NCBI RefSeq assembly: GCF_002101705.1
Contig: NZ_LQPC01000028.1
Coordinates: 62,001 to 126,000, forward strand
Direction of reading: 5' to 3'
Source: Mycolicibacterium iranicum
Lineage (GTDB): Bacteria; Actinomycetota; Actinomycetes; Mycobacteriales; Mycobacteriaceae
Length of the DNA: 64,000 bases
Below, piece by piece: positions 47,843 through 60,026 of this stretch; the stretch's first letter is position 1; each line of letters begins with the position of its first letter. A program made the translations under genes and the position numbers. The notes under the pieces were generated by a model. That model was given only the letters and a program-made list of their open reading frames with translations. It searched no databases and was not told where the DNA came from.

Positions 47843-48999
47843 GACCGCACCACCGAAATCCGTCCCGAATCGCCGTCCTGCATGGAAATCTCGACGCGGG
47901 TTGCATCCCAGTCCACCGGAATGTCTTCGTGCACAGCGGCCGTCACCAAAACCTGCTCCGCCGATGCGGCGACCTGTGCCAGTGCCTGCCTGCGTGCGCT
48001 GTCCAGTTCTGCGAAGACGTCGTCGAGCAGCAACACCGGATCACTTCCTTCGGTACGCAACAGTTCGTAGGCCGCCAGCCGCAACGCCAGCGCCATCGAC
48101 CACGACTCACCGTGACTGGCAAAACCTTTCGCCGGCTGATCACCCAGCTTCAGTTCGAGATCATCCCGGTGAGGGCCGACAAGACAGACCCCGCGCTCGA
48201 GTTCGGCGTCGCGACGGCGACTCAGGGAGTCCAGCAGTGCCGCCTCGAAGACATCCGGGTCGGAATTGCCGGCAGCGGCTTCTGCCTCGACTACGTCCAC
48301 ACCGCTGCGGTAACGGATCGAGGCTGCCCGCGACGCGGGTGCAAGTAATTGGTAGGCCTTCTCCACCTCAGGGGCGAGTTCGTTCACGAGTTCCACACGC
48401 GCAGCGATCAGTTCGGCGCCATGGCTGGCCAGGTGCCCGTCCCAGACATCCAATGTCTCGAGCGCACCGCGGTCGCCGCGGTACCTGGCACCGGACGCCG
48501 TCTTCAACAGGGCGGTGCGTTGACGGACGACTTTGTCGTAATCGGCCCGGATGCCTGCGATACGTGGTCGCCGCGTGGTGGCCAATTCGTCGAGATAGCG
48601 ACGACGGTCGCCTGGATCTCCCCGCACGAGCGCCAGATCCTCGGGGGCGAACAGCACGGCGCGCAGCACCCCGAGAATTTCACGGGCCGACCTGACGGGG
48701 GAGCGGTTGAGTCGTGCCTTGTTCGCCCTTCCTGACGTGATGTCAAGATCGACGGCGAGCTCGCGACCTTCGTTCACCACTATTGTCGAGACCACGGCAC
48801 GGTCGGCTCCGGCTCTGATCAGCGGCGCATCGGAGGCCACCCGATGCGATCCCAATGTTGCCGAATACCACAGCGCTTCAACGAGATTCGTTTTACCGAA
48901 GCCGTTGGGTCCTACGAACACCGTGCGTCCGGGGGCAAGCTCGAGCTCGACCCGGGACCATGACCGGAAGTCAGTCAGCGCAAGGTGTCGTACATGCAC
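47839..48999 (-). CDS. recF: DNA recombination and repair protein RecF
   Basis: This 386-residue SMC-like ATPase has Walker [15 protein letters not shown] (about residues 29-42), signature ESWSMALAL and Walker [14 protein letters not shown]. It loads RecA at gaps with RecO/RecR. ATG at 48999 begins [14 protein letters not shown], the standard start. It is 7 bases past the gnd stop and overlaps dciA. Confidence 0.96.
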   Translation of the reverse strand: MHVRHLALTDFRSWSRVELELAPGRTVFVGPNGFGKTNLVEALWYSATLGSHRVASDAPLIRAGADRAVVSTIVVNEGRELAVDLDITSGRANKARLNRSPVRSAREILGVLRAVLFAPEDLALVRGDPGDRRRYLDELATTRRPRIAGIRADYDKVVRQRTALLKTASGARYRGDRGALETLDVWDGHLASHGAELIAARVELVNELAPEVEKAYQLLAPASRAASIRYRSGVDVVEAEAAAGNSDPDVFEAALLDSLSRRRDAELERGVCLVGPHRDDLELKLGDQPAKGFASHGESWSMALALRLAAYELLRTEGSDPVLLLDDVFAELDSARRQALAQVAASAEQVLVTAAVHEDIPVDWDATRVEISMQDGDSGRISVVRS

Positions 49000-49006
49000 A
49001 GAGCAA

Positions 49007-49900
49007 TCAGCCCGACTCGCTGATTCGCTTGACGGCGTGGCCGCCGAACTGGTTGCGCAGCGCTGCGACGGCTTTCATCGTCGGCGAATCGTCTTGCCGC
49101 GACAGGAAGCGGGCGAACAGGGACGCTGCGATTCCGGGAACAGGAACCCGTAGCCGGATCGCCTCCTCGACCGTCCACCGTCCTTCGCCGGAATCCTCTG
49201 TGTAGCCGCTGATCTCAGCCAGATTCGGATCCTCTTTGAGAGCCTTGGCGAGCAGTTGCTGCAGCCATGAACGCACCACGGTGCCATTGGTCCAGGCTTG
49301 ATAGACCGCCTGCGGATCTTTCACGAGATCCTCCGCAGCCAGCAGCTCGTAGCCCTCTGCGTAGGCGGTCATCAACGCGTATTCGACGCCGTTGTGCACC
49401 ATCTTCGCGAAATGACCGGCACCCACGGGGCCGGCGTGGACAAAGCCGTCTTCGCGCGGTCCTGGTGGGCGCAGCGTCTCGAAGATCGGCATGGCCCGAG
49501 CGACGTCGGTCTCACTCCCGCCGACCATCAAGCCGTAACCTTCCGTCAAACCCCAGATGCCGCCGGAGACACCCGCGTCGATGAACGCGATTCCCTTCTC
49601 CGCCAACAGTTTGGCGTGCCGGCCGTCTTCGGTGTAGCGCGAGTTGCCTCCGTCGATGACAAGGTCGCCCTCACCGAGCACCTCCGCCAGCGCTGAAATC
49701 GTGCTTTCGGTGACCGTGCCCGAGGGGACCATCACCCACACCACACGCGGTGACGGCAGCTTCTCGGCGAGCTCCTCCAGCGACGCCACATCCGAGACCT
49801 CGGGGCGCGGGTCGTAACCCACGACCTCATGTCCCCCCTCGCGCAGACGTTCGCGCATATTGAAACCCATTTTGCCGAGGCCGATCAGACCCAGCTGCAT
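49007..49900 (-). CDS. gnd: 6-phosphogluconate dehydrogenase (decarboxylating, short form)
   Basis: This 297-residue enzyme has the Rossmann motif [16 protein letters not shown] at the N terminus, then [34 protein letters not shown] and the substrate loop near the end. It is the short GntZ/YqeC-type form, which usually uses NAD+, not the 470-residue form. It converts 6-phosphogluconate to ribulose 5-phosphate. Its place between dnaN and recF is a feature of rapidly growing mycobacteria and absent in M. tuberculosis. Confidence 0.93.
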   Translation of the reverse strand: MQLGLIGLGKMGFNMRERLREGGHEVVGYDPRPEVSDVASLEELAEKLPSPRVVWVMVPSGTVTESTISALAEVLGEGDLVIDGGNSRYTEDGRHAKLLAEKGIAFIDAGVSGGIWGLTEGYGLMVGGSETDVARAMPIFETLRPPGPREDGFVHAGPVGAGHFAKMVHNGVEYALMTAYAEGYELLAAEDLVKDPQAVYQAWTNGTVVRSWLQQLLAKALKEDPNLAEISGYTEDSGEGRWTVEEAIRLRVPVPGIAASLFARFLSRQDDSPTMKAVAALRNQFGGHAVKRISESG

Positions 49901-49933
49901 TGTCAGCGTCCCTTCGCCTGTCGATGCGACCGG

Positions 49934-51130
49934 TTAGCCAGGGAGGCGCACCGGCATCAACAGATAGACGTAATCGGTTTGTGCGGCCGGAAACGGGCCG
50001 CCGGCTGCGGCACTTCCATCATCCTCACCCGCGGGCCGCAATACCGCTGGGCGACTGGGCGTCGTGAAGCCGAATGTGACACGTTCGGCGTGTAACGACC
50101 CCAGACCGTCGGTCAGGTAGGTGGGATTGAACGCGATCGTCAGCGGATCACCCGAGAATTGCACGGGCAGGTCTTCCTCCGCGCGGCCGACGTCGTCGGC
50201 GCCGGCCGACAGGCGAAGCACGTCATCGGAAAATTCCATCCGCACCTGAGCGCCGCGATCTGCGACGAGAGCCACGCGCTTGATCGCTTCGGTGAGCTCG
50301 GCCACGCCGATGGTCGCGATCGCGGTGTGCTCGGTCGGAAGTAATTGACGGAATTTCGGGAACTCCGCGTCGAGCAGGCGGGTGGTGCTGCGCTTGCCCT
50401 TGCTGCGGATACCGAGCAGACCTTCCTTGCCCACACTGGGGCCCTGGCCCAGGGACAGATGAACCTCGGTTCCGTCGGTACCCGCCTTCGCGGCTTCGGC
50501 GAGTGTTTTCGCCGGAACCAGGACGGCAGCTTCGACGCCGGCCGCTCCTGTCGACCAGGTCAATTCCCGGACCGCAAGGCGAAAACGGTCGGTCGCCGCC
50601 AAAACCACCTTCTCACCGGAGATCTCGACTCGGATGCCGGTGAGCATGGGAAGGGTGTCGTCGCGGCCGGCGGCCACCGCGACCTGGCCGATGGCTTCGG
50701 CGAACAGGTCCGAAGACACCACGCCTGTCTCGTCGGGCAACGTCGGTAGCGTCGGGTAGTCCTCGACAGCCATCGTCGGCAGCGAGAATCGTGCGCTGCC
50801 GCAGGTCAGAGAAACCCGCGTGCCCTCCACGCTGACGTCGACAGGCTTGGCCGGTAGTGAGCGCACGATGTCGGACAGCAACCGACCTGACACGAGAACA
50901 CTTCCGGGAGAAGCGATTTCAGCTGGAATCTGAACTTCGGCCGAGACTTCGTAGTCGAATCCGGAGATCGTCAGGCCTTCGTCTGACCCTGTGAGCAACA
51001 CGCCGGCCAGGACGGGGACCGTCGGCCGGGACGGCAGGTTGCGTGCCACCCATGCGACAGCGTCGGCGAAGTCTTCGCGAGTAAGCCGGAATTTCAGATC
51101 CGACAGACCCGTCGTTGTCGCCACGTTCAT
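49934..51130 (-). CDS. dnaN: DNA polymerase III sliding clamp (beta)
   Basis: This 398-residue clamp has three repeated clamp domains. The protein-binding pocket end is [12 protein letters not shown], and [20 protein letters not shown] is typical. ATG at 51130 ([16 protein letters not shown]) follows AAGGGA; the 6-residue upstream extension is not needed. It tethers polymerase to DNA. The dnaN-dnaA interval is the oriC region. Confidence 0.96.
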   Translation of the reverse strand: MNVATTTGLSDLKFRLTREDFADAVAWVARNLPSRPTVPVLAGVLLTGSDEGLTISGFDYEVSAEVQIPAEIASPGSVLVSGRLLSDIVRSLPAKPVDVSVEGTRVSLTCGSARFSLPTMAVEDYPTLPTLPDETGVVSSDLFAEAIGQVAVAAGRDDTLPMLTGIRVEISGEKVVLAATDRFRLAVRELTWSTGAAGVEAAVLVPAKTLAEAAKAGTDGTEVHLSLGQGPSVGKEGLLGIRSKGKRSTTRLLDAEFPKFRQLLPTEHTAIATIGVAELTEAIKRVALVADRGAQVRMEFSDDVLRLSAGADDVGRAEEDLPVQFSGDPLTIAFNPTYLTDGLGSLHAERVTFGFTTPSRPAVLRPAGEDDGSAAAGGPFPAAQTDYVYLLMPVRLPG

Positions 51131-51661
51131 AGCGTCCCTTCGATGCACTTCCAGCTAAAGAACAACAACCTGCAGAACGGCTGCCGCTGAACCACCGTAG
51201 AGCTTTCGGCCCCAACTTGAAAGCTAAACGACGGGGCTGACATGCGGTGAGGCCACGCCCTGTCGGACCGGCGAAGTACAACGTTCCCCAGGACCCTTCT
51301 TCTAGAAGAAAGTGAGAGAGATAAATGAGTATCAGTAATAGCGGTTGTGCAGATTGGGGATGAAGCGGGCTCATCGCAGGCCAGCGCGCCGCGCGCGATG
51401 TGGGCAGCTTGTGGATATCTGGTGGTCTCCTGAGGAGCAGTTGGGGATGGGTGCGCAGCTGGGGAGTGAACGACAACTGTGCGGGGAGTTGACCTCAGGT
51501 TATGCACAGGCCGTTGCACACCCCGTGGTGTGACTCGTGAGACGGCAGAGGCCAAAGATTTTCGAGGACCGGCGGCGATTCGGTTCGCGACACGCGGACG
51601 ACACGCGCACAACAAACGAGGGGTGAAGAGCCGGTGAGGAGTGAGGAAAGCTGACCAGATA
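51131..51661. other. oriC: Replication origin region (oriC), dnaA-dnaN intergenic
   Basis: A 531-base non-coding region between dnaN and dnaA, the position of oriC in mycobacteria. DnaA-box-like sites include TTATGCACA at 51500-51508 (plus), ATATCCACA on the minus strand at 51410-51418, and a degenerate TTGTGCAGA at 51345-51353. An AT-richer stretch at about 51300-51340 could be the unwinding element. The dnaN promoter must also lie here. Confidence 0.85.
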
Positions 51662-53143
51662 TCAGCGCTTGGCGCGCTGACGAATGCGTGTGGTGAGTTC
51701 CTTGACGTGGTCGAAAACTTCACGCCGCTGTGCCATTTCGGCCCGGATCTTCTTCTCCGCGTACATGACCGTGGTGTGGTCGCGGCCGAACGCCTGGCCG
51801 ATCTTGGGCAGGGAGAGGTCGGTGAGCTCGCGGCACAGATACATCGCGATCTGCCGGGACTGCGCCAGAGCGCGGGTCTTACCGGGTCCGCGAAGCTCCT
51901 CGACGCTGGTCTCGAAGTACTCGGCCGTGGCCGCCATGATCGCGGCCGTACTGATCTGCATGGTGGTGGCGTCGGAGATCAGGTCTCGCAGGACGATCTC
52001 CGCGAGTGACTTGTCGATCGACGTCTTGTTCAACGATGCGAACGCCGTGACACGGATCAGTGCGCCCTCGAGCTCGCGGATGTTGCGCTCGATCCTGCTC
52101 GCGATCAATTCGAGGACGTCATCGGGGACATCGAGGCGGTCCATCTGAGCCTTCTTGCGCAGAATCGCAATTCGAGTCTCCAGCTCGGGAGGCTGGACAT
52201 CGGTGATGAGCCCCCACTCGAACCGTGTCCGCAGACGATCCTCGAGGGTGGCCAACTGTTTCGGCGGCCGGTCCGACGAGATGACGATCTGCTTGTTCGC
52301 GTTGTGCAGCGTGTTGAAGGTGTGGAAGAACTCTTCCTGGATGCCGTCTTTGCCTTCGATGAACTGGATGTCATCGACCAGCAGCACATCGATGTCGCGG
52401 TAGGTGCGCTTGAACGACGCGCGGCGATCGTCACGCAGCGAGTTGATGAAGTCGTTCGTGAATTCCTCGGTGGAGACGTATTTCACGCGCATACCGGGAA
52501 ACAGGCGCTGAGCGTAGTTGCCCGCGGCGTGCAGCAGATGCGTCTTTCCCAGGCCGGACTCCCCCCAGATGAAGAGTGGGTTGTACGCGCGGGCCGGAGC
52601 CTCGGCGATCGCCAGGGTTGCTGCATGAGCGAACCGGTTGGACGCACCGATGACGAAGGTATCGAACGTGTACCGCCGGTTTAGGGTGAGCGACGCGCTG
52701 TCGTCCTCGGTCTTGGCGCGGTTGAAGTATGTGGGCCAACTTTCCTCGGCACTGGCCCTGGCGGCGAGGTCGTCGTCGACGTCGTCGTCGTCCGATTCGG
52801 CAACCAGCGTCGAGACCGGTCCGGCCGGGGCCACGTCGTCGGCACCGTCCGAGACGGGGTCGGCGATGCGGACGCCGAGCTCCACGCGCTGGCCGAGTTG
52901 CCGGCTCAGGGCCGCGACGATCGGTTCGCGGAGATGACGTTCGATCTCGTTCTGGACGAACGGCGTCGGCACCGACAGAAGCGCGAAGCCTTCGGTGATG
53001 ACGAGTGGGCGGACCAGCTTGAGCCAGGCGCGCTGCTGCGGCGTCAACGATCCGTTGCCCGGACCGCCCGCGCCATTGAGTTCGGTGACTACGTTGTTCC
53101 AGATCGCCACGAAGGGTGGATCGGGGTCAGTTGTCAACGACAC
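51662..53143 (-). CDS. dnaA: Chromosomal replication initiator DnaA
   Basis: This 493-residue AAA+ protein has domain I at the N terminus (residues 1-90), an acidic linker ([12 protein letters not shown]), Walker A GESGLGKT (194-201), Walker [14 protein letters not shown] and C-terminal DnaA-box-binding helix [14 protein letters not shown]. It binds and opens oriC. ATG at 53143 begins [15 protein letters not shown]. Upstream DnaA boxes suggest autoregulation. Confidence 0.97.
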   Translation of the reverse strand: MSLTTDPDPPFVAIWNNVVTELNGAGGPGNGSLTPQQRAWLKLVRPLVITEGFALLSVPTPFVQNEIERHLREPIVAALSRQLGQRVELGVRIADPVSDGADDVAPAGPVSTLVAESDDDDVDDDLAARASAEESWPTYFNRAKTEDDSASLTLNRRYTFDTFVIGASNRFAHAATLAIAEAPARAYNPLFIWGESGLGKTHLLHAAGNYAQRLFPGMRVKYVSTEEFTNDFINSLRDDRRASFKRTYRDIDVLLVDDIQFIEGKDGIQEEFFHTFNTLHNANKQIVISSDRPPKQLATLEDRLRTRFEWGLITDVQPPELETRIAILRKKAQMDRLDVPDDVLELIASRIERNIRELEGALIRVTAFASLNKTSIDKSLAEIVLRDLISDATTMQISTAAIMAATAEYFETSVEELRGPGKTRALAQSRQIAMYLCRELTDLSLPKIGQAFGRDHTTVMYAEKKIRAEMAQRREVFDHVKELTTRIRQRAKR

Positions 53144-53735
53144 TTACCCCCTTGCGGTCCCTGCAGGGACAGCCAATAGAACGAAGACGATCTGTCCACA
53201 AAGTTATCCACAGGTTGTGGAAAGAGAACACTCGTCGCCGTTCGGTTGTCTACCGGCGAGGACGCCTCGTTGCCGGAGCTCATCACGTTCAATCAGTGGG
53301 CTCGCGACGAAGTGTGGGCGTCCTCGCTTCGTTGTCTTGCGCCGATCCGGCGTGGAATCGGCATTGCCAGAAGCTAACAGTTTTCTCTCCGAGTGCCAAC
53401 AGTTCTGCAACATTGAAAGGAAGCGAAATCAGGTCTGGCTCAATCGTTCCAGATGAACGTGACGGCTGTGATTGGTGTGATGCTTCTGACGGGGTGTTCT
53501 GGCACCTTGGGCGGCAGGTCAAGGCCGGGGGAGCAGGTTTGACCCAGCGAATTCTCGTCAGTACCCTCGAACAGTCGCCCGCACGTGGCGATACGGCTGC
53601 GACCGGCCCCGGCCGGGGACCGCGCCGGCTGCTTTGCGAGACCGATCGAGCTTAACAACGGCCGACCGTGTCGGACTGCCATGGACATCATGGGAGTGTC
53701 GGCGCGGGGGCCAAACCCAACAAGGAGTGACTGTC
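53144..53735. promoter_or_regulatory. dnaA-rpmH divergent promoter region with DnaA boxes
   Basis: These 592 bases carry no convincing gene. They include a perfect DnaA box TTATCCACA at 53204-53212 and CTGTCCACA at 53192-53200 (one mismatch to TTGTCCACA) about 50-70 bases before dnaA. They must hold both the dnaA and rpmH promoters. GC drops in places (about 53370-53440). Confidence 0.75.
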
Positions 53736-53879
53736 GTGGCCAAGGGCAAGCGGACCTTCCAGCCCAACAACCGTCGCCGCGCGAAGGTGCACGGATTCCG
53801 GTTGCGGATGCGTACCCGCGCCGGCCGTGCGATCGTGACGGCCCGGCGCGCTAAGGGCCGTCGTTCACTGACTGCGTGA
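53736..53879 (+). CDS. rpmH: 50S ribosomal protein L34
   Basis: This 47-residue protein reads [20 protein letters not shown] and ends KGRRSLTA, the universal L34 pattern. GTG at 53736 follows AAGGAG; the longer frame has no L34 homology. It is part of the large ribosomal subunit. rnpA follows 19 bases later. Confidence 0.97.
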   Translation: MAKGKRTFQPNNRRRAKVHGFRLRMRTRAGRAIVTARRAKGRRSLTA

Positions 53880-53898
53880 CGCGGTCAGGTCTGACGCG

Positions 53899-54258
53899 GT
53901 GCTTCCGGCACAACACCGGATGACGCGGTCGGCCGAGTTCGGTGCCACAGTCAGTCGAGGGAAGCGGGCAGCACAGCCCGACATTGTCGTATACACCTTG
54001 CGATCTGATCAGGCCGGCGAACCCGGACCCAGGATCGGCCTGATTGTTTCCAAAGCAGTCGGTAACGCCGTTGCGCGCCACAAGGTGTCGCGAAGGTTGC
54101 GGCACGCCGCTCGCGCGATCCTCGATGACCTCGACCCTGCCGAACAGGTGGTCATCCGTGCTCTCCCGCCCAGTCGCGATGCGATCTCCCCGCGGCTGGA
54201 GCAGGAACTGCGCACTGCGCTACAGCGCATCAGAATCCGAAATGGCTCACCCTCGTGA
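53899..54258 (+). CDS. rnpA: Ribonuclease P protein component
   Basis: This 119-residue protein starts [20 protein letters not shown], with the RNR-type signature [20 protein letters not shown] (about 52-71). It binds RNase P RNA for tRNA 5' maturation. The start is GTG at 53899. It overlaps yidD by 4 bases. Confidence 0.95.
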   Translation: MLPAQHRMTRSAEFGATVSRGKRAAQPDIVVYTLRSDQAGEPGPRIGLIVSKAVGNAVARHKVSRRLRHAARAILDDLDPAEQVVIRALPPSRDAISPRLEQELRTALQRIRIRNGSPS

Positions 54259-54584
54259 CTGCTCGTTCATGGGCGGTCCGCACCGTGGTGTCGGCCATTC
54301 AGCTCTATCGCCACACGATCTCTCCGCTGCGACTGCCCACATGTCGGTTCACTCCGACGTGTAGCCAGTACGCCGTCGATGCTTTGAGCGAGTTCGGACT
54401 CATCCGGGGCGGTTGGCTTGCCCTGGTCCGTCTGCTCAAATGCGGTCCATGGCATAACGGAGGGTGGGATCCGATACCCGACCGCGAAAGTCACAGTGAC
54501 GCAACGACGGAGTGCGCTGGTGACGTAACCCAACACCGGCTCAGCCCGGTACAGCAAGGGAAGAGTCAGACGAGTGTCGTTTAA
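54255..54584 (+). CDS. yidD: Membrane protein insertion efficiency factor YidD
   Basis: This 109-residue protein has the YidD core [22 protein letters not shown] and [20 protein letters not shown], with conserved Cys residues and a membrane-proximal N-terminal helix. The C-terminal 35 residues are variable. It assists YidC in membrane insertion. The start is GTG at 54255; it overlaps yidC by 11 bases. Confidence 0.94.
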   Translation: MTARSWAVRTVVSAIQLYRHTISPLRLPTCRFTPTCSQYAVDALSEFGLIRGGWLALVRLLKCGPWHNGGWDPIPDRESHSDATTECAGDVTQHRLSPVQQGKSQTSVV

Positions 54585-55707
54585 TTGGTTCAGCCTCGAC
54601 ATCATCTATTACCCGGTGTCGGCGATCATGTGGGTTTGGTACAAGGCATTCGCCTTCCTACTCGGACCCACCAACTTCTTCGCGTGGGCGTTGTCGGTGA
54701 TGTTCCTCGTGTTCACCCTGCGCGCGATCCTCTACAAGCCGTTCGTCCGGCAGATTCGGACCACGCGGCAGATGCAGGAGTTGCAGCCACAGATCAAGGC
54801 GCTGCAGAAGAAGTACGGCAAGGACCGCCAACGCATGGCGTTGGAAATGCAGAAGCTGCAGCGCGAACACGGCTTCAACCCAATCCTCGGCTGCCTGCCG
54901 ATGCTTGCGCAGATCCCGGTCTTCCTCGGTCTCTATCACGTGCTGATGTCCTTCAACCGGACTCAGACCGGGATCGGCCGCCTGGGTCTGTCGGTTGAAG
55001 AGAACCGCATGCTGCCGAACTATCTCTTCAGCGCGACGGATGTTCAGCACTTCCTCGATGCGAACCTCTTCGGCGCCCCGCTGGGCGCGACGATGATCCA
55101 GCAGCACGGTCTTGACGCCTTCACCGAGTTCAATCGAACCTCGGTGATCCTCGTCGGCGTACCCATCATGATAGCCGCGGGCATCGCAACGTACTTCAAC
55201 AGCCGCGCCTCGGTGGCGCGCCAAAGTCCTGAAGCGGCGGCGAATCCGCAGACCGCCATGATGAACAAACTTGCGCTGTACGTCTTCCCACTCGGCGTCG
55301 TGGTCGGTGGTCCGTTCCTGCCGCTCGCGATCATCCTGTACTGGTTCGCGAACAACATCTGGACCTTTGGTCAGCAGCACTACGTGTTCGGAAAGATCGA
55401 GAAGGAAGAAGAGCAGAAGAAGCAAGAGGCGATCGAGCGGCGTTCCCAGAACGCGCCGGCGCCAGGAGCCAAGCCCAGTCGGAAGAAGAAGACGGCGACG
55501 GAGGCGGGTGCGGATGGCTCAGGCAAGGAGATCGCCGAACCTTCTGACGGCGTGAGTGTGGACGAGACAGGCGACGGCACGGTGGGGACGAAGCCGACCG
55601 CCCAGGGCGGGGCGACGACTCAGGGCCCTGCCAAATCCGCGGCGCAGAACGGGGCGACGAATCGCACCCCGAAACCTGGCGCGCGACCCAAGAAACGAAA
55701 GCGTTGA
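54574..55707 (+). CDS. yidC: Membrane protein insertase YidC
   Basis: This 377-residue insertase of the Gram-positive type has an N-terminal helix ([21 protein letters not shown]), a cytoplasmic coiled hairpin rich in Gln/Lys ([20 protein letters not shown]) and [19 protein letters not shown]. Later helices and a basic/Ala-Gly C-terminal tail (GARPKKRKR) follow. It inserts membrane proteins alone or with Sec. The start is GTG at 54574 after AAGGGAAG. Confidence 0.95.
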   Translation: MSFNWFSLDIIYYPVSAIMWVWYKAFAFLLGPTNFFAWALSVMFLVFTLRAILYKPFVRQIRTTRQMQELQPQIKALQKKYGKDRQRMALEMQKLQREHGFNPILGCLPMLAQIPVFLGLYHVLMSFNRTQTGIGRLGLSVEENRMLPNYLFSATDVQHFLDANLFGAPLGATMIQQHGLDAFTEFNRTSVILVGVPIMIAAGIATYFNSRASVARQSPEAAANPQTAMMNKLALYVFPLGVVVGGPFLPLAIILYWFANNIWTFGQQHYVFGKIEKEEEQKKQEAIERRSQNAPAPGAKPSRKKKTATEAGADGSGKEIAEPSDGVSVDETGDGTVGTKPTAQGGATTQGPAKSAAQNGATNRTPKPGARPKKRKR

Positions 55708-55741
55708 CGCGCGGGTGACCGCGAAAAAGGAGAGGTGAGCA

Positions 55742-56320
55742 ATGACTGATCTAGACCACGAGACCAACGGGGTCGCTGCCGAGCCGGCCGAGGTACTGAC
55801 AGCCAACGAGGATGCCGAGGGTTCCGAGAACGGCAGCGAGGGATCTACCGACGACCTCGAAGAGAGGTTGGTCGCCGAGGGAGAAATCGCCGGCGACTAC
55901 CTCGAAGAGCTGTTGGACCTCCTGGACTTCGACGGCGACATCGATCTGGATGTGGAAGGTGACCGCGCCATCGTGAGCATCGACGGCGGCGGGGATCTGA
56001 CGAAGTTGGTGGGTCGCAAGGGCGAGGTGCTGGATGCGCTTCAGGAGCTGACTCGGCTGGCCGTGCACCAGAAGACGGGGGAGCGGAGTCGGCTGATGCT
56101 GGACATCGCCCAGTGGCGCAAGCGCCGCCGAGACGAGCTGGCTGCCCTCGGGGAGAAGGTTGCCCAGCGCGTGCTGCAGAGCGGCGAACGCGAAGAGTTG
56201 TCGCCGATGACGCCGTTCGAGCGGAAGATCGTGCACGACGCGGTCGCAGGCATCGTTGGTGTCCACAGTGAGAGCGAGGGCGTGGAGCCGTCTCGCCGCG
56301 TGGTCGTCCTCGTCGACTGA
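55742..56320 (+). CDS. jag: Jag/KhpB-type RNA-binding protein (KH and R3H)
   Basis: This 192-residue protein has an acidic N-terminal part, a KH domain around VGRKGEVLDALQELTRLAV and a C-terminal R3H domain (MTPFERKIVHDAVAGI, then GVEPSRRVVVLVD). It is usually beside yidC and is an RNA-binding regulator of cell-wall and division genes in Firmicutes (KhpB/EloR). The role in mycobacteria is inferred. Confidence 0.92.
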   Translation: MTDLDHETNGVAAEPAEVLTANEDAEGSENGSEGSTDDLEERLVAEGEIAGDYLEELLDLLDFDGDIDLDVEGDRAIVSIDGGGDLTKLVGRKGEVLDALQELTRLAVHQKTGERSRLMLDIAQWRKRRRDELAALGEKVAQRVLQSGEREELSPMTPFERKIVHDAVAGIVGVHSESEGVEPSRRVVVLVD

Positions 56321-56352
56321 GAGTTACATCGCTGTAGTTCTCCGTCGCTTGA

Positions 56353-57083
<731 letters not shown>

Positions 57084-57084
<1 letters not shown>

Positions 57085-58016
57085 TGTCAGGCCCGAACGA
57101 TGCGGGGGTTGCCGATGTTTCACGTGAAACGTGGAACGCGCAAGACGTCGATACGCCAATCGGAGCGGAAGCAGAGCGCGCGGTCCGGCTGATGCAAGCC
57201 GCCGTTCAGGGGCAGTTGCCACGGCCGAAGAAGCAGCGCGTCTTCACCATCGCCAATCAGAAGGGCGGCGTGGGTAAGACGACCACCGCCGTGAACATCG
57301 CGGCCGCACTTGCGCTACAGGGGCTGCGCACTCTCGTAATCGACCTCGATCCCCAGGGCAATGCCAGCACCGCGCTCGGGATTGAGCATCGGCCAGGCAC
57401 CCCGTCGTCATACGAGGTGTTGATCGGCGACATCAATGTCGAGACCGCGCTGCAGCGCAGCCCGCACAGCGAGCGGCTCTACTGCATCCCGGCGACCATC
57501 GACCTGGCCGGAGCCGAGATCGAACTGGTCAGCATGGTGGCGCGGGAAGGGCGTTTGCGGACCGCGCTTGCTGAACTGAAGCACTACGACTTCGACTACG
57601 TTTTCATCGACTGTCCGCCGTCGTTGGGCCTGTTGACCATCAACGCGCTCGTCGCGGCCCCTGAGGTCTTGATTCCGATCCAGTGTGAGTACTACGCCCT
57701 GGAAGGCGTGGGCCAGCTGCTGCGCAACATCGAGATGGTCAAGGCGCACCTCAACCCGGAACTCGACGTCACAACCGTCGTCCTCACGATGTACGACGGA
57801 CGAACGAAGCTCGCCGATCAGGTCGCGATGGATGTGCGGGCACACTTCGGCGACAAGGTGCTCCGCACGGTGATCCCGCGCAGCGTCAAGGTGTCCGAAG
57901 CACCGGGATACGGAATGACGATCATCGACTACGACCCCGGCTCACGCGGAGCGATGAGCTATCTCGATGCCAGCCGCGAACTTGCTCTGCGCGGTGGGCA
58001 GGGTCAGGACCGATGA
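57084..58016 (+). CDS. parA: Chromosome partitioning ATPase ParA
   Basis: This 310-residue ATPase has a deviant Walker [13 protein letters not shown] (about 58-69), [11 protein letters not shown] and [14 protein letters not shown] at 57084 shares a base with the rsmG stop; residues 11-16 (DVSRET) come from a parS site. It positions the origin via ParB-parS and interacts with the polar protein Wag31 in mycobacteria. parB follows after 43 bases. Confidence 0.96.
57116..57131. promoter_or_regulatory. parS: parS centromere site, copy 2
   Basis: TGTTTCACGTGAAACG matches parS with one mismatch at the last base. It lies inside the parA coding start. Confidence 0.92.
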
Positions 58017-58059
58017 GAAACCGAGCAATTTGGGCACTGGGCGAAGGAGAACGGGATTG

Positions 58060-59055
58060 ATGAGCAAGCAGGCGGGCAAGCGCAGCGGCCTCGGGCGTGG
58101 ACTCGCATCCCTCATTCCGACGGGCCCGGTCGAGGGTGACGAACCCGCCACCTTGGGACCCAAGATGGGTGGGGCGGCAGCCGACGTACTGCTCGGTGGC
58201 GCCCCGGTGCCCGCGGGCTTGACGGACACCAATCCAGTAGGCGCGGTGTACCGCGAGATCGCCCCGTCGCAGATTGACCCGAACCCACGGCAGCCTCGTC
58301 AGGTCTTCGACGAGGAAGCACTGGCGGAGCTGGTGCACTCGATCAAAGAGTTCGGCCTGATGCAGCCGATCGTCGTGCGGGCGACCCCGGCCGACGATGC
58401 GAGTCCTCGATACCAGCTCGTCATGGGGGAGCGGCGCTGGCGCGCGGCGCAAGAAGCCGGACTCGCGACCATTCCGGCGATCGTTCGCGAAACGACCGAT
58501 GACAGCATGCTGCGCGACGCACTGCTGGAGAACATCCACCGCGCACAGCTCAACCCCTTGGAAGAGGCCGCGGCGTATCAGCAGCTGCTCGAGGAGTTCA
58601 ACGTCACCCACGAGGAGCTCGCGTCCCGCATCGGCCGGTCCCGCCCGCTGATCACCAATATGATCCGCTTGCTCCGGCTGCCGATCGCGGTTCAGCGACG
58701 CGTCGCAGCCGGCGTGCTGTCCGCTGGGCACGCGCGCGCACTTTTGTCGCTGGAGGCTGGCCCGGAGCTCCAGGAGGAGCTTGCCGCACGCATCGTGGCT
58801 GAGGGGTTGTCGGTCCGCGCTACCGAAGAGGCCGTCACTCTGGCCAACCGCAACGGCGGCACGCCGCCCGCGGCGCCGCGGCGCAAGCCGATTCAGATGC
58901 CGGGTCTTCAAGACGTTGCCGAGCAGCTGTCGACGGCGTTCGACACCCGGGTGACGGTGACGTTGGGCAAGCGCAAAGGCAAGATCGTCGTCGAGTTCGG
59001 CTCGGTGGACGATTTGCAGCGAATTGTGGAGATGATGAACGCCTCCAAGCCATGA
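58060..59055 (+). CDS. parB: Chromosome partitioning CTPase ParB
   Basis: This 331-residue ParB starts [20 protein letters not shown], the ParA-contacting N terminus. The CTP-binding motif is [11 protein letters not shown], then [19 protein letters not shown] and a helix-turn-helix ([19 protein letters not shown]) that reads parS. A C-terminal dimerisation domain ends the protein. ATG at 58060 follows GAAGGAG. It spreads from parS and recruits SMC. Confidence 0.96.
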   Translation: MSKQAGKRSGLGRGLASLIPTGPVEGDEPATLGPKMGGAAADVLLGGAPVPAGLTDTNPVGAVYREIAPSQIDPNPRQPRQVFDEEALAELVHSIKEFGLMQPIVVRATPADDASPRYQLVMGERRWRAAQEAGLATIPAIVRETTDDSMLRDALLENIHRAQLNPLEEAAAYQQLLEEFNVTHEELASRIGRSRPLITNMIRLLRLPIAVQRRVAAGVLSAGHARALLSLEAGPELQEELAARIVAEGLSVRATEEAVTLANRNGGTPPAAPRRKPIQMPGLQDVAEQLSTAFDTRVTVTLGKRKGKIVVEFGSVDDLQRIVEMMNASKP

Positions 59056-59272
59056 CCGGTCACACCGGCGAATTACGTCACTGTGACACACCGGCCCGGC
59101 GCTTGGCCGCGGCGCCGGCCAGTTCACGGAATTACTTTCTGCGCCAAGTGAATTGGAACGAAATCCCAACCAAAGTCAATTTCGGTGACCGGATCGAGCC
59201 GCGGTGGCGGCGGCCACCTATCCTGGAAGGGCAGCTGTCGGTTCGGGCACGGCGAAAAGACCGGGGAGAGTA

Positions 59273-60022
59273 GTGGCCGCACGTATCACGCCCCTTCGGC
59301 TCGAAGCGTTCGAGCAGTTGCCGAAGCACGCGCGACGTTGCGTCTACTGGGAGGTCGATCCCGGAATCGTGGGTGGGGGCGATCCGCTTTCTGATCCCGA
59401 ATTCGAGAAGGAAGCGTGGCTGTCGATGGTCATGCTCGAGTGGGGATCATGCGGTCAGCTCGCGGTCGAGTGTCCCCCCATCGGTTTGGACGAGGCACCG
59501 CCGCCGGACACCGACGACGATCGGTGTCTGGGTTACGCGTTCTACGCGCCCCCGCGTTCGGTTCCCCGGGCCGGTAGGTTTCCGACCGGTCCGGTCAGCG
59601 CCGACGCCGTTCTGTTGACAACATTGGGCATCGAATCCGGACAGAACACCGAAGACTTGTCGCGAACACTGATCGCCGGCGTCGTGAACGACCTCGTTCG
59701 CCGCGGTGTGCGGGCGCTGGAGGCATTCGGCCGGACTGCCGAGGCGAGCGCACTGTCGGGGTTGGAGTCGGTGCCTTCCGACATCCGCCCCGTCGTCGAG
59801 GCCCTGGGAGATTGTTCCGTCGAGCAGTGCGTGCTCGACGCGGACCTGTTGACCGACGCCGGCTTCGTGGTGGTCTCACACCACACGTACTTTCCCCGTT
59901 TACGACTGGAGCTCGAGCAGGGGCTGGGTTGGAAGGCCGGCGTCGAAGCGGCGCTGGAACAACTTCTACAGAGTGCGCAGCTGCAGCAGCCTGTGGGCGC
60001 GGGGGCGAGCCCCTGCCGGTAG
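59273..60022 (+). CDS. GNAT-like acetyltransferase family protein (Rv3916c-type)
   Basis: This 249-residue protein sits after parB as Rv3916c does in M. tuberculosis. It begins MAARITPLRLEAFEQLPKHA and contains CVYWEVDPG, GYAFYAPPRSVPRAGRFPTG and a late GFVVVSHHTYFPRLRLELEQ segment. The overall fold looks GNAT-like, but the acetyl-CoA loop is not clear to me. GTG at 59273 follows GGGGAG. It is convergent with cwlM, 4 bases apart. The function is unknown. Confidence 0.8.
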   Translation: MAARITPLRLEAFEQLPKHARRCVYWEVDPGIVGGGDPLSDPEFEKEAWLSMVMLEWGSCGQLAVECPPIGLDEAPPPDTDDDRCLGYAFYAPPRSVPRAGRFPTGPVSADAVLLTTLGIESGQNTEDLSRTLIAGVVNDLVRRGVRALEAFGRTAEASALSGLESVPSDIRPVVEALGDCSVEQCVLDADLLTDAGFVVVSHHTYFPRLRLELEQGLGWKAGVEAALEQLLQSAQLQQPVGAGASPCR

Positions 60023-60026
60023 GGCC